Of a DNA stretch of 46,585 nt, positions 8,258 to 16,255 are shown piece by piece. This DNA comes from an uncultured Burkholderiales bacterium. Lineage in GTDB: Bacteria > Pseudomonadota > Gammaproteobacteria > Burkholderiales > Burkholderiaceae_D. The stretch covers positions 1 to 46,585 of the forward strand of contig CAILRJ010000038.1 in NCBI GenBank assembly GCA_903836575.1, read 5' to 3'. Made by a program: the position numbers and the translations under genes. Position 1 is the first letter of the stretch; each line of letters starts with the position of its first letter. The notes below the pieces were generated by a model. That model made no database searches and had not been told where the DNA came from. It saw only the letters and a program-made list of their open reading frames with translations.

Positions 8258-9649
8258 TCACCTGGTAGTTACCCATCCTAGCGGGTCAAACGCACGGCCT
8301 TGGTGCCGCATTTCAAAGTATAAGCCGGATTGTTCATTGCCGCCGCTGTTGCCTGCAGTGGCAATCGTATCGCCACTTTTAACGACATCGCCGGGCCGTT
8401 TCAGGACCGACTGGTTGTTGCCGTAAATTGTCAGATATTGATTGCCATGGTCAACGATGAGCAGGTTGCCGAAGCCGCGCAGCCAGTCAGCAAAGACCAC
8501 TTTACCTTCAGCGATGGCCCGGATTTCGGTGCCTTCCGCCGCGCGGATGAAGAGCCCTTTCGAGTCCGGCCCCTCGCCGCGCGCCGCGCCGAAGCGGGTC
8601 ACGATATCGCCCTTGACGGGCAACCGCAACTTACCGCGCAGGCCACTAAAATTGCGGCCTGTACTCTCGCTTTCGACGCCGGCCTCCGGACGAAGTTCAT
8701 TACGTAAGGCAATTTTTTTTGGTGGCTCGTCGTCATCGATTGCGTCCGGATTGGCTGCAAGAGCTTTCGGTGCTGTTTTTGTTTCGTTCGGGCGAGCACG
8801 TTTCTTGTCTTGCAGTGCCTGTTTGCGTGCTTGTTCGGCTTGCGCATCGGCCAGCTGTTTCAGCTTGCGCTGTTCGGCAGCGGCAGCGTCGGCCTTGCGC
8901 TGCGCTTCAATTAATTCCTCGAGCTTGCTGACCAGGCCGCTGAGGCGCTGGTCGTCGCGTTTGATGTCACTGGCCTGCTTGCGCTGCGATGCCAGCTTGG
9001 TCGATAGCGATGCCAGCAGCGTGGCGCGGCTGGCTTTTTCATTTTCCAGCGCAGTGCGCTGGTCGCGTGCTTCGACGACAATTTCGGCCAGTGCACGGTG
9101 GGCTTCTTCGGCGTCGGTTTTATTGCGCTCGATGGCCTGCAGGTTGCCGCGCAGCGTGCTGATCAGGCTAGCCTGCGCTTGCGAAACGTAACCGAGGTAT
9201 TCGAGGTCGCGATTAATCCGGTTCGGGTTGTCACCGGAAAGTAGCAGCTTGATGCGGTCGTCATTGCCGGCCACGTATTGCCCCCGCAGCAAACGCGATA
9301 ATTGCGCCTGCTGGTCATTGACCTGCTTGGTCAGGCGTGCCTGTTCGTCCGACAGTTGCGCCAGCTTGCGCTCGGTCTGGACCTGCTCGGCATCGAGTTC
9401 ATGCAGCGCGCGGTTGGCTTCCGAAATTGCTCTGGCGGACTTGCCCAGCGCCTCAGTGGCCTTGTCGGACTCGGCTTCGGTACGGTTGATCGTGCCTTGC
9501 AACGTGCCGAGCTGGCGTAGCAGTTCGGCACGCTGGGCTTCGGCAGCTTCTTTTTCACGGCTGCGTTCACTGACCCTGGCTGCGCTGGCCGATCCCAGGC
9601 AGGCAGCGGCCAGCGTCATCAGTAGCAGCAGGCTTTTGAGTGGAGGCAT
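8258..9649 (-). CDS. envC: EnvC-type murein hydrolase activator (M23/LytM domain)
   Basis: This is a 463-residue periplasmic protein with a signal peptide (about 1-24), long coiled coil from about 25 to 260, an alanine/lysine/proline-rich linker, and a C-terminal LytM domain. Active LytM enzymes have zinc ligands in an HxxxD motif and an HxH motif. Here the first site reads SKGLFIRAAEG and the second ends YFEMRHQG, so the zinc centre looks degenerate. That is the signature of EnvC, which activates AmiA/AmiB amidases during septum splitting rather than cutting peptidoglycan itself. The start was placed at the ATG at 9649, eleven bases after the gpmA stop; an upstream extension in the same frame overlaps gpmA and was not used. 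Confidence 0.88.
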   Translation of the reverse strand: MPPLKSLLLLMTLAAACLGSASAARVSERSREKEAAEAQRAELLRQLGTLQGTINRTEAESDKATEALGKSARAISEANRALHELDAEQVQTERKLAQLSDEQARLTKQVNDQQAQLSRLLRGQYVAGNDDRIKLLLSGDNPNRINRDLEYLGYVSQAQASLISTLRGNLQAIERNKTDAEEAHRALAEIVVEARDQRTALENEKASRATLLASLSTKLASQRKQASDIKRDDQRLSGLVSKLEELIEAQRKADAAAAEQRKLKQLADAQAEQARKQALQDKKRARPNETKTAPKALAANPDAIDDDEPPKKIALRNELRPEAGVESESTGRNFSGLRGKLRLPVKGDIVTRFGAARGEGPDSKGLFIRAAEGTEIRAIAEGKVVFADWLRGFGNLLIVDHGNQYLTIYGNNQSVLKRPGDVVKSGDTIATAGNSGGNEQSGLYFEMRHQGRAFDPLGWVTTR

Positions 9650-9660
9650 TGGCCGGCGCG

Positions 9661-10407
9661 TCAGCGCGCCTTGCCCTGATTGGCAACCGCATGCAAGGCC
9701 GCTTCGATGGCTGCCGTGTCGCCGAGGTAGTAGCTGCGGATCGGCTTGAGGTTGGCGTCCAGTTCGTACACCAGCGGCTGACCGTTGGGTACATTCAGAC
9801 CGACGATGTCGTTGTCGCTGATGCCGTCGAGCGATTTGATCAGCGCGCGCAAGCTGTTTCCGTGGGCCGAGATCAGGATCTGTTTGCCGGCTCGTATGGC
9901 CGGTGCGATGGTGTCTTCCCAGGCCGGCATGACGCGTTCGACGGTGTCTTTCAGGCATTCGGTCAACGGAATCTGCGCACGCTGCAGTCCGGCGTAGCGT
10001 GGATCCTGATACGATGCACGCGGGTCAGCCGGATCGAGCGACAAGGGTGGCGTGTCGTAACTGCGGCGCCAGACCAGCACTTGCTCGTCGCCGTACTGCG
10101 CGGCGGTTTCGGATTTGTTCAAGCCTTGCAAGGCACCGTAGTGGCGTTCGTTAAGGCGCCAGTCATGTTCGATCGGGATCCACATCAAGTCCATTTCGTC
10201 GAGCGTTAGCCAGAGCGTGCGGATAGCGCGCTTGAGCACCGAGGTGAACGCCAGGTCGAAACTGAAGCCCGCTTCGCGTAGCAGTTTGCCGGCCTGGGTG
10301 GCTTCGGCGCGACCCTTTTCGGTCAGGTCGACGTCGGTCCATCCGGTAAAGCGATTGTCGAGATTCCAGGTGGATTCACCGTGGCGCATCAATACGATTT
10401 TGTACAT
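9661..10407 (-). CDS. gpmA: 2,3-bisphosphoglycerate-dependent phosphoglycerate mutase
   Basis: This enzyme of 248 residues interconverts 3- and 2-phosphoglycerate in glycolysis and gluconeogenesis. The phosphohistidine motif RHGESTWN begins at residue 8 (His9 is the acceptor), followed by NRFTGW, the [11 protein letters not shown] segment containing the catalytic glutamate, and the second histidine in [10 protein letters not shown]. Length and motif order are typical of cofactor-dependent GpmA. The start was set at the ATG at 10407, twelve codons inside the longest frame, because the product then begins just before the conserved strand ([10 protein letters not shown]). It heads a gpmA-envC-ctpA operon and is transcribed divergently from the rhodanese-grxC-secB genes. 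Confidence 0.96.
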   Translation of the reverse strand: MYKIVLMRHGESTWNLDNRFTGWTDVDLTEKGRAEATQAGKLLREAGFSFDLAFTSVLKRAIRTLWLTLDEMDLMWIPIEHDWRLNERHYGALQGLNKSETAAQYGDEQVLVWRRSYDTPPLSLDPADPRASYQDPRYAGLQRAQIPLTECLKDTVERVMPAWEDTIAPAIRAGKQILISAHGNSLRALIKSLDGISDNDIVGLNVPNGQPLVYELDANLKPIRSYYLGDTAAIEAALHAVANQGKAR

Positions 10408-10478
10408 GGCAGATAGGCAGTAGAGGGGAAATTGGAAGTGCATGGCAACGATAAGGATTCGCCGTGTCGCTTCTATTT

Positions 10479-10484
10479 TATAAT
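10479..10484 (+). promoter_or_regulatory. Perfect -10 hexamer upstream of the rhodanese gene
   Basis: TATAAT at 10479-10484 lies in the divergent gap between gpmA and the rhodanese gene, 30 bases before the GTG start used for rhodanese. No convincing -35 element is seen 16-18 bases upstream, so only the -10 is reported. The reverse strand reads TATAAA here, so a shared divergent promoter is possible. Confidence 0.4.
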
Positions 10485-10514
10485 GCGGCGATTGTTTTAA
10501 ACCATTGGACTCTT

Positions 10515-10916
10515 GTGAAATTCTTGATCGATAACATTTTCCTTATAGCGCTGGTCGTTATTTCCGGCGGCGCGTTGCTGGTTCCCTTGCTGCAGCGACG
10601 CGGCACGAAGGTCACGACGCTGCAAGCAACCCAGATTATCAATCAGGGCAAGACGCTGATTCTGGATGTCAGCGATGCCGCTGATTTTGCCAAGGGTCAC
10701 TTGCGTGAAGCGAAAAATATTCCTCTGAAAGACCTGACTACGCGCCTCGTCGAAATCGACAAGTTCAAGGCCAAGACGGTGATCGTCGTGTGCCCTAATG
10801 GCGTGCAGTCAGCGAAAGCGACAGCGCGTCTCAAGAGCGCCGGTTTTAATGATGTCCACAGTCTGAGCGGTGGACTCGCGGCTTGGCAGACGCAAGGTCT
10901 GCCGACCGTGAAATAA
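10515..10916 (+). CDS. Membrane-anchored rhodanese-like protein
   Basis: This is a 133-residue protein with one N-terminal membrane segment (about 4-25) and a single cytoplasmic rhodanese domain. The probable sulfur-carrying cysteine is Cys93 in the loop CPNGVQS, and the domain ends with the usual LSGGLAAWQ segment. It is likely a sulfurtransferase or persulfide carrier of unknown substrate. The GTG at 10515 was preferred to an upstream GTG at 10464 because that one lies before the TATAAT element and adds no conserved sequence. It is the first gene of the rhodanese-grxC-secB operon found in many betaproteobacteria, and the grxC start follows 14 bases after its stop. Confidence 0.85.
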   Translation: MKFLIDNIFLIALVVISGGALLVPLLQRRGTKVTTLQATQIINQGKTLILDVSDAADFAKGHLREAKNIPLKDLTTRLVEIDKFKAKTVIVVCPNGVQSAKATARLKSAGFNDVHSLSGGLAAWQTQGLPTVK

Positions 10917-10930
10917 CAGGAGTTACCATA

Positions 10931-11194
10931 ATGACTGCACATGTTCTGATGTATAGCACCGGCGTCTGCCCGTACTGCACGATGGCCGAACGGCTACTGA
11001 AATCGAAAGGCATCGAGGAGATCGAAAAAGTGCGTATCGACCTCGATATGGAGCAACGTAACGTAATGATGCAAAGAACCGGACGCCGTACGGTGCCGCA
11101 GATTTACATCGGTGACACCCACGTCGGCGGCTTCGACGACCTGGCTGCACTCGAGCGCCTCGGTACCCTCGACGCGCTGCTGCAAGGAACCTGA
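10931..11194 (+). CDS. grxC: Glutaredoxin 3
   Basis: This is an 87-residue dithiol glutaredoxin. The redox motif CPYC is at 13-16, and the TVPQIYIG segment with the cis-proline and the GGFDDLAAL glutathione-binding segment follow in standard order. It reduces disulfides and mixed glutathione disulfides in the cytoplasm. The start is the ATG at 10931, preceded by AGGAG. It lies between rhodanese and secB; linkage of a glutaredoxin with SecB is common in proteobacteria. Confidence 0.95.
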   Translation: MTAHVLMYSTGVCPYCTMAERLLKSKGIEEIEKVRIDLDMEQRNVMMQRTGRRTVPQIYIGDTHVGGFDDLAALERLGTLDALLQGT

Positions 11195-11250
11195 TTTTTA
11201 CCGGCCGACGGCATCTGTCGCGGTCCCTTCAACCCAACTGAAAGTGTTTT

Positions 11251-11739
11251 ATGGCCGACGAAATCCTGCAACCGATATTCCAGATTCAGCGTGTTTATCT
11301 GAAAGACCTGTCGCTCGAGCAACCCAATTCCCCGGCAATTTTCCTCGAGCAGGATGCGCCGACAATGGAAGTTGCCGTTGATGTCGGTGCCGAGCCACTG
11401 GCCGAAGGCATCTTCGAATCGACCGTCACCATCACCGTTACCGCGAAAATCGGTGACAAGGTGGCATTTCTGGTCGAGGGTAAGCAAGCGGGTATCTTCG
11501 AGGCACGCAACATTCCTCAAGACCAGCTTGATCCTCTGCTGGGTATCGGTTGCCCGAATATCGTGTACCCGTACTTGCGCGCCAACATCGCTGATGCGAT
11601 TACGCGTGCCGGCTTTCCGCCTGTTCATCTGGCTGAAATCAATTTCGAAGTGTTCTACCAGCAGCGCCTGCAAGCCTTGGCCGAGCAACAAAATTCTGCC
11701 AATTTGCAAATGCCGGACGGCGCTGCCACCACCCACTGA
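11251..11739 (+). CDS. secB: Protein-export chaperone SecB
   Basis: This is a 162-residue cytosolic chaperone that keeps precursor proteins unfolded and delivers them to SecA. It opens with the family pattern [16 protein letters not shown] (about 8-23) and contains the [22 protein letters not shown] segment typical of SecB. A Gln/Asn-rich tail closes the protein. A strong terminator begins eight bases after the stop, so secB ends the rhodanese-grxC-secB transcript. Confidence 0.97.
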   Translation: MADEILQPIFQIQRVYLKDLSLEQPNSPAIFLEQDAPTMEVAVDVGAEPLAEGIFESTVTITVTAKIGDKVAFLVEGKQAGIFEARNIPQDQLDPLLGIGCPNIVYPYLRANIADAITRAGFPPVHLAEINFEVFYQQRLQALAEQQNSANLQMPDGAATTH

Positions 11740-11746
11740 TGCGGTG

Positions 11747-11774
11747 ACCGGCATGCCGCGTGCATGCCGGTTTT
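11747..11774 (+). terminator. Rho-independent terminator after secB
   Basis: A ten-base-pair perfect stem, ACCGGCATGC (11747-11756) with GCATGCCGGT (11762-11771), encloses a five-base loop and is followed by a short T run (11771-11774). It starts eight bases after the secB stop codon. Confidence 0.85.
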
Positions 11775-11796
11775 GCATCTCCCTCGGAGTCGCGCA

Positions 11797-12246
11797 ATGA
11801 AATCTGTTCACTTGCAGGGTGTCGTGGCACTGCTGTCGCTGTGTGCAATCGGCCAAGCTCACGCACTGGACTACAAATCAATCGGGGCTGCGCCGGCAGT
11901 GTTGTACGACGCGCCGTCACAGCGCGGAAGAAAAGTCTTCGTCGCCCCGCGTAACATGCCAGTTGAAGTCATTCTGACTTATGGCGAATGGAGCAAGGTG
12001 CGCGACGCCAGCGGCGACCTGTCATGGGTCGAGTCAAAGTTACTGGACGCGAAACGTCACGTGATTGCCAAGGTTGCCGGTACCCGCGTGCGTAGCTCTG
12101 CGGACGACACGGCGCCGGTGGTATTTGCCGTCGACAAGGGTGTCATTCTGGAGATGAGCGCGCCGTCAACGACCGGCTGGATTCAGGTCCGGCATCGTGA
12201 TGGCCAGAGTGGTTTCGTCAGGGCTGCCGATGTCTGGGGTGAGTGA
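11797..12246 (+). CDS. Exported SH3-domain protein
   Basis: This is a 149-residue protein with a signal peptide (about 1-24, ending GQAHA) and two bacterial SH3-like units. The first spans about 30-75 (VLYDAPSQRGRK to DLSWVESKLL), the second about 82-147 (GTRVRSSADD to GFVRAADVWG). Such SH3 domains commonly bind peptidoglycan or act as targeting modules, but no specific function can be assigned. The ATG at 11797 is preceded by GGAG; an upstream frame extension overlaps the secB terminator and was rejected. It lies 24 bases upstream of gpsA and may share a transcript with it. Confidence 0.82.
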   Translation: MKSVHLQGVVALLSLCAIGQAHALDYKSIGAAPAVLYDAPSQRGRKVFVAPRNMPVEVILTYGEWSKVRDASGDLSWVESKLLDAKRHVIAKVAGTRVRSSADDTAPVVFAVDKGVILEMSAPSTTGWIQVRHRDGQSGFVRAADVWGE

Positions 12247-12270
12247 GTTGACTTTGCGACTTTCTCTACG

Positions 12271-13278
12271 ATGAACATCACACTACTCGGCGCTGGCGCC
12301 TGGGGAACGGCACTGGCTGTGTCGCTGGCCGAACGCCATGCGGTTCTGTTGTGGGGGCGTGATGCTGGCGCGATGCAGATTGTCTCCGATCGTCATGAAA
12401 ATGCTGCCTACCTGCCTGGTATTACGTTGCCGCAGTCGCTGTTGCTTACTGCCGATTTTGATGCCGCCGTTGCGCATTGCGCCGCCAGCGATTCGCTGCT
12501 GATCGTGGCGTCATCGGTGGCGGGACTGCGCCCGATCGTGCAGCGATTCGTCGGACGGCCGCCGAATAATCTGGTCTGGCTATGCAAAGGCTTTGAAGAA
12601 GGCAGCGGCCTGTTGCCGCATCAGATCGTGCAGCAGGCGCTGGGTAATGACTTCCCGTGCGGCGCATTGTCCGGTCCATCTTTTGCGATGGAAGTGGCGC
12701 GCGGATTGCCAGGTGCACTGGCGATCGCTTCGGGTAATGCCGCGCTGCGCGACCGCGTCGTGCAGGCAGTGCATGGTCCGCAGTTGCGTATCTACGCGAC
12801 CGATGATGTCATCGGCGTCGAGGTCGGAGGTGCCGTAAAAAATATTCTGGCGATCGCCACGGGTATCGTCGATGGCATGGGCTTGGGTCTCAATGCCCGG
12901 GCAGCGTTGATTACGCGTGGTCTTGCCGAGATAATGCGACTCGGTGTCGCGCTTGGCGGACGCAGCGAAACCTTCATGGGACTAGCGGGCATGGGTGATC
13001 TGATCCTGACCTGCACAGGCGACCTGTCGCGCAATCGCAAGGTGGGTCTCGCACTGGCGCAAGGAAAAACACTAGCCGCGATCGAGCGGGAACTGGGCCA
13101 TGTTGCCGAGGGGGTTCGCTGTGCGCGGGAAGTTCGAGCGCTGGCGGCTTCCCTGCAGATCGAGATGCCGATCACTGATGCGGTCGCCGGTGTGCTGTTC
13201 GATGGCAACGCACCGAGCGAGACGGTGGCATTGTTGCTGGCGCGGGAAGCGCGCAATGAAGCGACTTTAATGCTTTGA
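12271..13278 (+). CDS. gpsA: Glycerol-3-phosphate dehydrogenase (NAD(P)+)
   Basis: This 335-residue cytoplasmic enzyme reduces dihydroxyacetone phosphate to sn-glycerol 3-phosphate, the precursor of phospholipids. The N-terminal nucleotide-binding motif [10 protein letters not shown] is at 7-16. The [13 protein letters not shown] segment, the catalytic-lysine region [11 protein letters not shown] and the [13 protein letters not shown] segment occur in standard order. Length is normal. The secB-gpsA neighbourhood is a familiar proteobacterial arrangement. No clear terminator is seen in the 126 AT-rich bases between gpsA and the next gene. Confidence 0.96.
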   Translation: MNITLLGAGAWGTALAVSLAERHAVLLWGRDAGAMQIVSDRHENAAYLPGITLPQSLLLTADFDAAVAHCAASDSLLIVASSVAGLRPIVQRFVGRPPNNLVWLCKGFEEGSGLLPHQIVQQALGNDFPCGALSGPSFAMEVARGLPGALAIASGNAALRDRVVQAVHGPQLRIYATDDVIGVEVGGAVKNILAIATGIVDGMGLGLNARAALITRGLAEIMRLGVALGGRSETFMGLAGMGDLILTCTGDLSRNRKVGLALAQGKTLAAIERELGHVAEGVRCAREVRALAASLQIEMPITDAVAGVLFDGNAPSETVALLLAREARNEATLML

Positions 13279-13404
13279 CGTAACTTGAATGCTGTTTTCA
13301 GGTTAAATTTTGTCAAATTAGTCTAAAAGTCATGGGTTTTTACTATTAATTTTTCAAGGTCAGGTTATTCTATGGGCATGTTTTATTGATAACTGGAAGA
13401 CGTC

Positions 13405-13980
13405 ATGAAAAAACTCATTGCAGGACTCGCGCTGACTGCTTTCAGCATGATGGCGCAGGCGGCCCCCCTTGTAATCAATGGTGATTTTGAAAATGGTTTG
13501 ACTGGTTGGGCTGAAGATGTGGCTCCGGGTGCTACAGCTAACCAGCACGGAGTAACCACGTTTAGCTCTTCAGATTTAAACAAATTTTATTCCGTCGGTT
13601 CCACGGGGCTGACTTCTTTGTCACAGTCACTCAACACCGCTGCGGGCACCCTTTACGACCTGAGTTTTCAGCTGCGTGGAGTCAATGACGCGAATGCTCC
13701 GGAATTACCGGAAAATTATTCAAAGGTGGTGTTCGGTAATTATTCTTACATGCCGATTAGCTTCGACGGCGGTTCATTCACCACATTTGTCTACAAAGGC
13801 CTTCTTGCCGCCGCAGGACCTACAACGCTGACCTTCACGGCAAGCAGCAAGCTTAGTTACGTTCATCTGGATAATGTTTCTGTTCAGGTCAGCGCGGTTC
13901 CCGAACCCGAGACCTACGCGATGATGTTGCTTGGCCTTGGCCTTATTGGTTATGCGATGCAGCGCCGTCGCAAAGGCTAA
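13405..13980 (+). CDS. PEP-CTERM sorting-domain protein
   Basis: This is a 191-residue exported protein. A signal peptide (about 1-19, ending AQA) is followed by a beta-rich domain beginning LVINGDFENGLTGW, a pattern common in secreted PEP-CTERM proteins with a carbohydrate-binding-like fold. The C-terminus holds the sorting signal: VPEPETYAMM, a hydrophobic helix with LGLGLIGY, and the basic end RRRKG. In bacteria with exosortase, such proteins are processed at the PEP site and placed in the envelope or extracellular matrix. No exosortase gene is visible in the window. The gene stands alone, closed by a terminator. The biological role cannot be read from the sequence. Confidence 0.9.
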   Translation: MKKLIAGLALTAFSMMAQAAPLVINGDFENGLTGWAEDVAPGATANQHGVTTFSSSDLNKFYSVGSTGLTSLSQSLNTAAGTLYDLSFQLRGVNDANAPELPENYSKVVFGNYSYMPISFDGGSFTTFVYKGLLAAAGPTTLTFTASSKLSYVHLDNVSVQVSAVPEPETYAMMLLGLGLIGYAMQRRRKG

Positions 13981-14010
13981 AAAACGGCATCGTTGGTAGC
14001 AGTTGTTGTA

Positions 14011-14038
14011 AAAACCTCGATTTATCGAGGTTTTTTTT
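14011..14038 (+). terminator. Rho-independent terminator after the PEP-CTERM gene
   Basis: CCTCGA (14015-14020) pairs with TCGAGG (14025-14030) around a four-base loop. Four A upstream and eight T downstream extend the stem and form the U-tract. It lies 30 bases after the stop codon. Confidence 0.9.
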
Positions 14039-14258
14039 GGGGTGCAACATCCGTTGTTGTCGTCCGTCCGTATAAGGTTGAAAGGGTTTCGTCAGGTAGA
14101 GACCTTACAACACGGCACTTTCCACGCATTTCGCACTCATATCGCTGGTATCGTTGTTCAAACGATGATCCGTCAGTCGATGCGGACCAGTTTTGATGCG
14201 GTGCCGGTAGCCTTTCCCTTATACTTAAACTGATTCCACAACCCAACTCCTCATTCCT
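14039..14258 (+). other. Intergenic region before the type II secretion operon
   Basis: This 220-base stretch separates the PEP-CTERM terminator from gspG. It must contain or follow the promoter of the gsp operon. A TATACT element at 14220-14225 could be a -10, but no -35 lies at a normal spacing. No strong Shine-Dalgarno motif precedes gspG. I see no coding potential with family resemblance here. Confidence 0.4.
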
Positions 14259-14723
14259 ATGACTCCTGTATTTCATGTCCCTGGTCGCCGTACTTTCCGC
14301 GTTGCCGTCGCACGCGGTTTCACCCTGATCGAGATCATGGTCGTCGTCGTGATCATGGGTATCCTTGCCGCGCTGGTGGTGCCGAAACTGATGGGTCGTA
14401 CCGACGATGCGCGTGTCACTGCCGCCCGCCAGGATATTGCCACGGTGATGCAGGCATTGAAGCTCTACAAACTCGATAACCAGCGCTATCCAACTACCGA
14501 GCAAGGCTTATCCGCGCTGATAAGCAAACCGACCAGCGGTCCTGAAGCACGTGGCTGGAAAACAGGCGGTTACGTTGACCGGTTGCCGAAAGACCCATGG
14601 GGTAATCCCTACCAATATCTGTCGCCCGGCATCAAGGGTGAGGTTGACGTGTTTTCATTTGGTGCCGATGGCCAGAGCGGTGGAGCAGGTAACGATGCAG
14701 ATATTGGCTCCTGGGATCTGTAG
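14259..14723 (+). CDS. gspG: Type II secretion major pseudopilin GspG
   Basis: This is a 154-residue prepilin-like protein, the main subunit of the periplasmic pseudopilus that drives type II secretion. The prepilin peptidase site is RG/FTLIE, with cleavage after Gly20 and the conserved Glu at +5. The hydrophobic helix follows. The C-terminal domain has the GspG hallmarks RYPTTEQGLSAL, GYVDRLPKDPWGNPYQY and FGADGQSGGAGNDADIGSW, which include the calcium-binding loop. The leader of about 20 residues is longer than usual. It is the first gene of the operon, and gspH starts nine bases after its stop. Confidence 0.97.
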   Translation: MTPVFHVPGRRTFRVAVARGFTLIEIMVVVVIMGILAALVVPKLMGRTDDARVTAARQDIATVMQALKLYKLDNQRYPTTEQGLSALISKPTSGPEARGWKTGGYVDRLPKDPWGNPYQYLSPGIKGEVDVFSFGADGQSGGAGNDADIGSWDL

Positions 14724-14732
14724 TCCATCTCG

Positions 14733-15218
14733 ATGCTGAGTCAATTTCGTCCTGCCGGCCACCAGGCGCGTGGTTTTACGCTGCTGGAGCTGCTCGTCGT
14801 CATGGTAATCGCCGGTGTGATGCTGGGCGTCGTGTCGTTTAATGCGATGCCTAGTGCGCGGCAAGTGCTGGAAACCGATGCGCGGCGGGTCGCATTGTTG
14901 TTGCAGCTGGCGCGCGATGAAGCGATTGTGCGCAATAGCCCGGTGGCCTTCGAAGCGGATGCGCAGCGCTATCGCTTTCTTGTGCGTACTGACAATGTCT
15001 GGAAGGTGATCGAGAAAGATGACTTGCTACGCGAGAGGGAATTCAAGCGCACGCCACTGACTTTGCTGATGAATCCGCCGTTGCCGCCTGTTAGTGGTCC
15101 GATGCGTATCATTTTTGGGCGTGAACCGGTCGACCGGCCGTTCGTATTGACGCTGGCGGCCGAGGATGCACGGGTCGATATCCGTGCCGATGGCGTCGGC
15201 CACTTCGTGGTGGAATGA
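14733..15218 (+). CDS. gspH: Type II secretion minor pseudopilin GspH
   Basis: This is a 161-residue minor pseudopilin. The leader ends RG/FTLLELLVVMVIAG (cleavage after about residue 14), followed by a helical region and a beta-rich C-terminal domain (about 60-161) with the RYRFLV and ADGVGHFVVE segments expected for GspH. It probably forms part of the pseudopilus tip complex with GspI, J and K. It sits directly between gspG and gspI, and its stop lies eight bases before the gspI ATG. Confidence 0.92.
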   Translation: MLSQFRPAGHQARGFTLLELLVVMVIAGVMLGVVSFNAMPSARQVLETDARRVALLLQLARDEAIVRNSPVAFEADAQRYRFLVRTDNVWKVIEKDDLLREREFKRTPLTLLMNPPLPPVSGPMRIIFGREPVDRPFVLTLAAEDARVDIRADGVGHFVVE

Positions 15219-15225
15219 GGTGAAC

Positions 15226-15600
15226 ATGCTCAGATATCACGCCCGTTGTGCCGGTTTTACGCTGCTAGAAGTGCTGGTTGCGCTGGTCATCGTAGGTACT
15301 GCGCTGGGTGCCAGTCTGCGTGCGGTTGGTAGTCTTACCCAAAACAGCAACGACTTGCGTGCCGCCATGATGGCGACCTGGTCGGCAGAAAATCGCCTGA
15401 CGGAAATCCGTCTCACGCACGTCTATCCGCCACTCGGAAAAACCGTATTCGAATGCCCGCAAGCCGAAATGCGGCTGGTGTGCGAACAGGAGGTTCTATC
15501 GACCCCGAATATCAACTTCCGTCGGGTTGAAGTGAGTGTCTACGATGCCTTGTCACCGAACCGTCGCATTATCAAGCTGAATCAACTTGTCAGTGTTTAA
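15226..15600 (+). CDS. gspI: Type II secretion minor pseudopilin GspI
   Basis: This is a 124-residue minor pseudopilin. The prepilin site is AG/FTLLEVLVAL (cleavage after about residue 10). The following TALGASLRAV and WSAENRLTEIRL segments are typical of GspI, as is the CPQAEMRLVCEQ cysteine pair. The start was set at the ATG at 15226; the longer frame overlaps gspH and adds sequence unlike a prepilin leader. The 3' end overlaps gspJ by about 14 bases. Confidence 0.93.
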   Translation: MLRYHARCAGFTLLEVLVALVIVGTALGASLRAVGSLTQNSNDLRAAMMATWSAENRLTEIRLTHVYPPLGKTVFECPQAEMRLVCEQEVLSTPNINFRRVEVSVYDALSPNRRIIKLNQLVSV

Positions 15601-16255
15601 TTCCTCTTTCCCTCTCCGGCATTCCCGGCGTGGCTTCACGCTAGTCGAGTTGCTGGTCGCCATCACGATATTGGGCGTCATCGCCGTACTCGGCTGGCGT
15701 GGGCTTGACAGCATCGTGCGCGCACGCGTCGCATTGACTAGCGATCTTGAACAGACGCGTGGCATGCAACTGACATTCGCACAGATGCAAAGTGATTGCG
15801 GCCTGATTGCTGATACGGTCTTGCTTGGAGATCGCCCCAATTTGCTATCGGACCAAGGGCGCTTGTTGATCGTGCGTAAGGTTTATGCAGAAAATCAGCC
15901 GAGCAAGCTGCAAGTGGTGGCTTATCGACTACGTCAAGGTGCACTGATGCGCAGCGAGTCCGATGCCACACGCGACCTTGATCAGCTCGATCAGTTCTGG
16001 CAGGCGGCCAGCGCCGACACGGATAACAGCAACAGCGTGACCCTCAAGACGGGCGTCGATGCAATGACGATCAAGTCCTGGGACGGCACTGCGTGGAGCA
16101 TGGTGCCACCTGCCGCAATAGCAAGTAATACCGTGGCGCTACCGCCGGGAGTGCTGGCGCCAGTGCGGACTGCAGCGAAAGGCTTGCAAGTAACGTTGCA
16201 GCTGCATGAGCAACAAGCTTTGCTGGTCAAGGCATTTTTACTGGGAGCTGTATGA
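15587..16255 (+). CDS. gspJ: Type II secretion minor pseudopilin GspJ
   Basis: This is a 222-residue minor pseudopilin with the site RG/FTLVELLVAITILG (cleavage after about residue 16) and the GspJ-typical GWRGLDSIVRARVAL and LTFAQMQSDC segments. The start is the TTG at 15587, inside the end of gspI; a GTG at 15593 is equally possible. The last codons overlap the gspK start in an ATGA-like arrangement. It is part of the tip complex with GspI and GspK. Confidence 0.92.
   Translation: MSVFNSSFPLRHSRRGFTLVELLVAITILGVIAVLGWRGLDSIVRARVALTSDLEQTRGMQLTFAQMQSDCGLIADTVLLGDRPNLLSDQGRLLIVRKVYAENQPSKLQVVAYRLRQGALMRSESDATRDLDQLDQFWQAASADTDNSNSVTLKTGVDAMTIKSWDGTAWSMVPPAAIASNTVALPPGVLAPVRTAAKGLQVTLQLHEQQALLVKAFLLGAV

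Noticed and set aside
13360-13404. Possible sigma-54 promoter upstream of the PEP-CTERM gene
   Set aside because: PEP-CTERM genes are often sigma-54 dependent, but the required GG-N10-GC spacing is not met in this stretch.
14191-14225. Promoter TTGATG / TATACT before gspG
   Set aside because: The spacing is about 21 bases, too long for a sigma-70 promoter.
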